From Gallionella sp. (lineage in GTDB: Bacteria > Pseudomonadota > Gammaproteobacteria > Burkholderiales > Gallionellaceae), in the NCBI GenBank assembly GCA_017880945.1, contig JADGRM010000073.1, forward strand, positions 1 to 9,346: DNA of 9,346 nt, read 5' to 3'. Below the pieces are notes generated by a model. That model saw only the letters and a program-made list of their open reading frames with translations. It was not told the DNA's origin and searched no databases. The translations under genes and the position numbers were made by a program. Position 1 is the stretch's first letter. Each line of letters opens with the position of its first letter. Shown here one piece after another: positions 5,999 through 9,346 of this stretch.

Positions 5999-7132
5999 AT
6001 GAAACCCGTTTTCTCACTCTTCTTCATGCTGCTGTCCGCGTTCGCATCTGCGGAACCACTCCCCTTATCCGCACCGTTGCTGGCCGCCAAGTCATACCTG
6101 TTGTATGACTACACCAGCAACCAGATACTGGTGAATCAAAACGGTGATACGCGCATGGAGCCCGCTTCGCTGACCAAGCTGATGACCGCCTACCTGGCAT
6201 TCGACGCGCTCAAACACGGGACGCTGTCGCTGGACCAACAGCTGACCGTCCCGGCGGCAGCAGTGCGCAACAAAAACGACGAATCGCGCATGTTGCTCAA
6301 GGCCGGGCAAAGCGTAAAAGTGGATGATCTGTTGCACGGACTGGTCGTACAATCCGGCAACGATGCGGCCATCACGCTGGCGGTGAATATCGCCGGCAGC
6401 GAAGCCGGCTTTGTCGACATGATGAACCAGGAGGCGAAACGGCTGGGGATGAACAACACCCATTTCACCAATCCGGTCGGCCTGTCGGATGCGCAACATT
6501 ACAGCAGCGCGACTGATCTGGCTGTGCTGGCAGGCGCCATCGTGCGCGATTATCCCCAGCACTACTCGCTGTTCGGACTGCGTGAATTCACTTTCAACAA
6601 CGTCACCCAGGCCAATCGCAACCGCCTGTTGTGGCTCGACCCTTATGCGGACGGCATGAAGACCGGACACACCGAATCGGCCGGGTTTTGCCTGGTCGGA
6701 TCAGCCCAGCGCGATAACCGCCGGCTGATTTCGGTGATGTTCGGCGCGGATAGCGACAGGCTGCGTGCCTCCGAGAGCCAGAAGCTGATGAATTTCGGCT
6801 TCCAGAATTTTGATGCCGTGCGCTTGTACAAGAAGGATCAGCCTGTCACCCAGGTCCGCGTCTGGAAGGGCACCGAGAGCAGCCTCGATGTCGGCTTCCG
6901 TCGTGATCTGTTCCTGACCATCCCGAAAGGGACACGTGCCCAACTCAAGGCAACCATGGAAACGCATCAACCCATACTCGCGCCGATCAGCAGCGGGCAA
7001 CAAATGGGTGTGCTCAAGTTGACGCTGGCCGGCAAACCCTATGCGGAATTTCCGTTGCTGGCGCTGGACAGCGTACCGCTGGCGAATGTGTTCTCGCGCG
7101 GCTGGGATAGCATCCGCCTGGTATTTCAATAG
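5999..7132 (+). CDS. dacC: D-alanyl-D-alanine carboxypeptidase (PBP5/6 type)
   Basis: A 377-residue penicillin-binding protein. Residues 1-18 are a signal peptide (FSLFFMLLSAFASA, cut before EPLPL). The peptidase S11 domain shows all three serine active-site motifs: SLTK with Ser57 and Lys60, SGN at 119-121 and KTG at 221-223. A PBP5-type C-terminal domain follows (about 275-365), then an end such as FSRGWDSIRLVFQ that can form the amphipathic membrane-anchoring helix of the family. The enzyme trims the terminal D-Ala from peptidoglycan stem pentapeptides in the periplasm. The ATG at 5999 is chosen because the signal peptide begins there; a longer open frame upstream has no meaning. It has its own -10 box and is followed by dat after 30 nt. 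The symbol dacC follows common betaproteobacterial usage; dacA would be as valid. Confidence 0.94.
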   Translation: MKPVFSLFFMLLSAFASAEPLPLSAPLLAAKSYLLYDYTSNQILVNQNGDTRMEPASLTKLMTAYLAFDALKHGTLSLDQQLTVPAAAVRNKNDESRMLLKAGQSVKVDDLLHGLVVQSGNDAAITLAVNIAGSEAGFVDMMNQEAKRLGMNNTHFTNPVGLSDAQHYSSATDLAVLAGAIVRDYPQHYSLFGLREFTFNNVTQANRNRLLWLDPYADGMKTGHTESAGFCLVGSAQRDNRRLISVMFGADSDRLRASESQKLMNFGFQNFDAVRLYKKDQPVTQVRVWKGTESSLDVGFRRDLFLTIPKGTRAQLKATMETHQPILAPISSGQQMGVLKLTLAGKPYAEFPLLALDSVPLANVFSRGWDSIRLVFQ

Positions 7133-7160
7133 GAAACCGGTCATTTCAATAGGAAGCTGG
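7121..7160 (+). repeat. 20-bp tandem duplication at the dacC stop / dat ribosome site
   Basis: Bases 7121-7140 and 7141-7160 are two adjacent copies that agree at 16 of 20 positions, with a shared core ATTTCAATAGGAA. The first copy encodes the last dacC codons and its TAG stop. The second carries the AGGAAG that serves as the dat ribosome site, 7 nt before the ATG. It looks like an old local duplication that created the intercistronic spacer. Confidence 0.75.
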
Positions 7161-7162
7161 CC

Positions 7163-8035
7163 ATGACGATTTATCTGAACGGGCAATACATGCCCATCGA
7201 GGAAGCGAAGATTTCGGTGCTGGATCGCGGCTTCATTTTCGGTGACGGCGTGTATGAAGTCATTCCGGTGTATTCGCGCAAGGCATTTCGCCTGGCAGAG
7301 CATTTGCGGCGTTTGCAGCACAGCCTGGACGGCATCAAGCTGGCCAACCCGTACAGCGATGGCGAGTGGACGGGCATCATCAATGAGCTCATCGCGCGCA
7401 ATGCAGGGGAAGACCAGTATCTCTATCTGCACATCACGCGCGGTGTGGCGAAACGCGACCATGCCTTTCCGAGCCCGCCGGTCAAGCCGACTGTGTTCAT
7501 GATGAGCAACCCGCTGCCTACCCCGCCTGCGGATTTGCTGCACAGCGGTGTCGCATGCATCACCGCGCCGGACAACCGCTGGCTGCGCTGTGACATCAAG
7601 GCCATCTCGCTGCTGCCCAATGTATTGCTGCGCCAGATGGCGGTCGATGCAGGCTGCGCAGAAACCATTTTAATCAGAACCGAATCAAAGACCGAGGATG
7701 CGTTCATGACCGAGGGCGCGGCCAGCAACATCTTCGTGGTGAAAGACGGCAAACTGCTCGCGCCGCCCAAAGACAACCTGATGCTGCCCGGCATCACTTA
7801 CGACGTGATACTGGAAATCGCCGCCGCCAATGGCATCCCGCATGAGGTGCGCAGGATAGCGGTCGCAGAAGTTCATGCTGCGGATGAACTTTTGCTCACC
7901 TCATCCACCAAAGAGGTACTGGCGATCACCCAACTGGACGGCAAACCGGTGGGTTCGGGAAAACCCGGCCCGATGTTCGCCAGGCTGCACTCGCTATACC
8001 AGGACTTCAAGCGCAACGTGATGCGCGCCCATTGA
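7163..8035 (+). CDS. dat: D-amino-acid (D-alanine) aminotransferase, PLP fold type IV
   Basis: A 290-residue class IV aminotransferase. The PLP lysine is Lys146 in CDIKAISLLPNVL, and Glu184 in TEGAASNIF is the family's cofactor-pocket glutamate. Tyr31 (GVYEV), Arg98 and His100 (RGVAKRDH) match the residues that hold the substrate carboxylate in Bacillus D-amino acid transaminase. This favours D-amino acids over branched-chain amino acids or aminodeoxychorismate. The reaction would be D-alanine + 2-oxoglutarate to pyruvate + D-glutamate, in the cytoplasm. It has a good ribosome site (AGGAAG) and lies 30 nt after dacC, so it is co-transcribed. D-Ala released by DacC could be taken up and re-used or turned into D-Glu for cell wall synthesis; this link is inferred. 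A branched-chain aminotransferase is the main alternative but fits the RxH motif less well. Confidence 0.9.
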   Translation: MTIYLNGQYMPIEEAKISVLDRGFIFGDGVYEVIPVYSRKAFRLAEHLRRLQHSLDGIKLANPYSDGEWTGIINELIARNAGEDQYLYLHITRGVAKRDHAFPSPPVKPTVFMMSNPLPTPPADLLHSGVACITAPDNRWLRCDIKAISLLPNVLLRQMAVDAGCAETILIRTESKTEDAFMTEGAASNIFVVKDGKLLAPPKDNLMLPGITYDVILEIAAANGIPHEVRRIAVAEVHAADELLLTSSTKEVLAITQLDGKPVGSGKPGPMFARLHSLYQDFKRNVMRAH

Positions 8036-8061
8036 TCGGGCACGAACAATCTATCAACAAC

Positions 8062-8129
8062 CGTTCGGGCTGAGGTATCGAAGCCCTTTTGCTTACAACA
8101 GTTCACCCTTCGATACCTCAGGGCGAACG
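8062..8129. repeat. Inverted-repeat element (REP-like pair) between dat and ybeD
   Basis: Two 22-bp arms, 8062-8083 and 8108-8129, are inverted copies with only two mismatches; a shared core is CTGAGGTATCGAAG. Each arm also has its own short stem: GGGCT/AGCCC at 8067-8071 and 8082-8086, and CCCT/AGGG at 8106-8109 and 8120-8123. This is the layout of a two-unit REP element. The arms resemble a proteobacterial repeat family I recognise with core TTCGGGCTGAG…TCGAAGCCC. It lacks the GTAG start, so it belongs to a different family from the element at 5240. A T run (8136-8141) begins 6 nt after the right arm, so the element might also act as a terminator or attenuator on the plus strand. Confidence 0.83.
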
Positions 8130-8147
8130 TGTTACTTTTTTCGTGCC

Positions 8148-8174
8148 GGAGCAATAATGAGAAAACAACCATGA
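8148..8174 (+). promoter_or_regulatory. Mini-ORF with strong ribosome site overlapping the ybeD start
   Basis: GGAG (8148-8151) stands 5 nt before an ATG at 8157, an ideal distance. That ATG opens a five-codon frame (Met-Arg-Lys-Gln-Pro) whose TGA (8172-8174) overlaps the ybeD ATG at 8171 as ATGA. Ribosomes ending the mini-ORF could restart at ybeD. Translational coupling is an inference; a simple far-spaced ribosome site for ybeD is the alternative. Confidence 0.35.
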
Positions 8175-8455
8175 CTGAATTACCCGCAAAAGAATTGACA
8201 GCCAGTCTGATCGAATACCCCTGCGAGTTTCCGATCAAGATATTCGGCCTGCAGCAAGCCGGTTTCGCACAAGCCGTGCTGGAAGTGGTCACCCAACACG
8301 ATCCGGGTTTTGTCGCCGCCACGATGGAAATGCGCGCCAGCAAAAATGCGCGCTACCTCAGCCTGACCTGCACCGTGCATGCCACCTCGCGCGAGCAACT
8401 CGACGCGCTGTACCAGGACTTGTGCGACCATCCCTCAATAGTAATGGTGCTATGA
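8171..8455 (+). CDS. ybeD: YbeD/DUF493 family protein
   Basis: A 94-residue small cytoplasmic protein of the YbeD (DUF493) family, similar in length to the 87-residue E. coli protein. The family pattern is visible: LIEYPCEFPIKIFGL (18-32), a central ATMEMRASKNARYLSLT and a C-terminal QLDALYQDLCDHPSIVMVL. The fold is known to resemble the ACT-like regulatory domain of phosphoglycerate dehydrogenase. Its exact role is not settled; the constant position just before lipB suggests a link to lipoate metabolism. I chose the ATG at 8171; a GTG at 8129 in the same frame would start inside the repeat. It has no good ribosome site of its own; a GGAG at 8148-8151 fits a five-codon mini-ORF that overlaps this start. 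Its stop overlaps the lipB ATG (ATGA). Confidence 0.9.
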   Translation: MTELPAKELTASLIEYPCEFPIKIFGLQQAGFAQAVLEVVTQHDPGFVAATMEMRASKNARYLSLTCTVHATSREQLDALYQDLCDHPSIVMVL

Positions 8456-9165
8456 AAACCAAGGATTCAGGACTGAGGACTGAGGACTCGAAGCTCCCTC
8501 CGCACTCAGTCCCCAGTCCTCACCCCTCAGTCCACATCCGTTCATTGGGTCTGGTCGAATACCAGCCGACCTGGGACGCGATGAAGCGCTTCACCGCCGA
8601 GCGAACAAAGGATACACGCGACGAGATCTGGCTGGTGCAACACCCGCCCGTTTACACGCAAGGCCTGGCGGGCAAGCCGGAGCACCTGCTGCACAGCACC
8701 AGCATCCCTGTCATAAAGATCGACCGCGGCGGTCAGATCACCTATCACGGCCCCGGCCAGATCGTCGCCTACCTGCTGCTCGACATGCGCCGCTGGAAGA
8801 TCAACGTGCGCGAACTGGTGCGCTTGATGGAACAGGCGGTGATCGACTTGCTGGCCGAATTCGGCGTGGCTGCGCAGTATCGCGAACACGCGCCCGGCGT
8901 GTATGTCGGCGATGCGAAGATCGCCGCGTTGGGGCTGAAGATCAAGAACGGTTATTGCTATCACGGCTTGGCGTTCAACGTGGACATGGACCTGACCCCG
9001 TTCGCCAACATCAACCCGTGCGGCTATGCGGGGCTGCGCGTCACGCAGGCCTGCGAACTGGGCATCACCGTCTCGATCAACGAACTGCAAGCACAACTGG
9101 CGCAGAATTTGATACATGGACTACAACGACACTTGGGAAGAAAACAAGGCAATGAGCGACTCTGA
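8452..9165 (+). CDS. lipB: Octanoyl-[ACP]:protein N-octanoyltransferase LipB
   Basis: A 237-residue LipB. It transfers octanoate from acyl carrier protein to the lipoyl domains of 2-oxoacid dehydrogenases and GcvH, before sulfur insertion by LipA. The signature IDRGGQITYHGPGQ (90-103) is intact, as are the catalytic pair Lys156 (GDAKIAALGLK) and Cys190 (NINPCGYAG). Family similarity begins only at about residue 28 (VHIRSLGLVEYQPTW). The first ~27 residues are a polar, Pro/Ser-rich stretch encoded by an inverted-repeat element built on GGACTGA units, which makes the protein longer than the usual ~210. The ATG at 8452 overlaps the ybeD stop by four bases (ATGA), which supports it. No ATG or GTG stands nearer to the conserved part, so the repeat must be translated unless a TTG at 8545 is used. 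It overlaps lipA. Confidence 0.93.
   Translation: MKTKDSGLRTEDSKLPPHSVPSPHPSVHIRSLGLVEYQPTWDAMKRFTAERTKDTRDEIWLVQHPPVYTQGLAGKPEHLLHSTSIPVIKIDRGGQITYHGPGQIVAYLLLDMRRWKINVRELVRLMEQAVIDLLAEFGVAAQYREHAPGVYVGDAKIAALGLKIKNGYCYHGLAFNVDMDLTPFANINPCGYAGLRVTQACELGITVSINELQAQLAQNLIHGLQRHLGRKQGNERL
8467..8533. repeat. GGACTGA-type inverted repeat inside the 5' end of lipB
   Basis: The left part (8467-8488) holds three head-to-tail GGACT(GA) units. The right part (8505-8533) holds degenerate copies in opposite orientation. Bases 8474-8488 pair with 8508-8522 at 14 of 15 positions around a 19-base loop. The base composition and simple repetition differ from the flanking genes. It is in frame with lipB and encodes most of its non-conserved N-terminus. 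I take it to be a third small repeat element, unrelated to those at 5240 and 8062. Confidence 0.75.
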
Positions 9166-9346
9166 ACACAAGCAAACCGGCGCGGCCAAGACCGCGCGCA
9201 ATCCAATCAAGATCGTGCCGCTGCAAGAGCGCCTGCGCAAGCCGGAGTGGATACGCGTGAAGTCCGGCAGCGGGCAGGGTTATCACGACGTGAAGCGCAT
9301 GCTGCGCGAGCACAATCTGCACACGGTGTGCGAGGAAGCTTCCTGC
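9152..9346 (+). CDS. lipA: Lipoyl synthase LipA, 5' part only
   Basis: The first 65 codons are visible before the window ends. The stretch KPEWIRVK (30-37), VKRMLREHNLHTVCEEASC (47-65) matches the LipA N-terminus. Cys60 and Cys65 are the first two ligands (C-X4-C) of the auxiliary iron-sulfur cluster that is sacrificed as the sulfur donor. The radical-SAM motif lies further on, outside the window. LipA inserts two sulfurs into protein-bound octanoyl groups made by LipB. The ATG at 9152 overlaps the lipB end by 14 nt, in another frame. An in-frame ATG at 9116 would add 12 residues (beginning MDYNDTWEE). I prefer 9152 because AAGG and GGGAAG lie just upstream, but the choice is uncertain. Confidence 0.93.
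   Translation, partial: MSDSEHKQTGAAKTARNPIKIVPLQERLRKPEWIRVKSGSGQGYHDVKRMLREHNLHTVCEEASC

Noticed and set aside
8467..8533. CRISPR-like repeats at the start of lipB
   Set aside because: The units are only about 7 bases, have no unique spacers, and switch orientation; it is an inverted simple repeat, not an array.

Overview
The window looks like chromosomal core DNA of a betaproteobacterium, most likely in or near the Nitrosomonadales/Gallionellaceae. This rests on protein style, the moderately high GC, and three neighbourhoods: argB–HAD phosphatase–slmA, a regB–regA redox pair, and a dacC–dat–ybeD–lipB–lipA run. The genus is an inference; no rRNA or other marker is present. I see no prophage, insertion sequence with transposase, CRISPR array, tRNA or rRNA.

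Left part, minus strand (3046 down to 1): argB (arginine biosynthesis), a HAD-family pyrimidine 5'-nucleotidase-like phosphatase, slmA (TetR-type nucleoid occlusion factor) and the first 279 codons of a divergent DAHP-synthase-like gene that runs off the left edge. The gaps are short (24, 16 and 24 nt) and suggest one operon. Just upstream, also on the minus strand, is a periplasmic PCu(A)C copper chaperone gene with a Met/His tail. It has its own promoter candidate and a good intrinsic terminator (3077-3104).

Middle, plus strand: across a 317-nt gap, regB (membrane redox-sensing histidine kinase) points away from the chaperone gene and is followed by regA (response regulator with a Fis-type HTH). 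Between them lies a complete inverted pair of GTAG-type REP sequences (a REPIN). A copper chaperone beside RegBA recalls the senC–regA linkage of purple bacteria and suggests coordination of respiratory oxidase assembly with redox signalling.

Right part, plus strand: dacC (D-Ala-D-Ala carboxypeptidase) with a TATAAT box, a D-amino-acid aminotransferase, ybeD, lipB and the first 65 codons of lipA. A second, unrelated inverted-repeat element lies between dat and ybeD. A third repeat, built on GGACTGA units, sits in frame inside the 5' end of lipB and encodes an unusual N-terminal extension.

The genes themselves are mostly ordinary. The points that deserve a second look are the three different small palindromic elements within 3.3 kb, the repeat-derived start of LipB, the copper chaperone/RegBA pairing with its Met-His tail, and a few small regulatory-looking structures. 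I found no convincing new multigene system.
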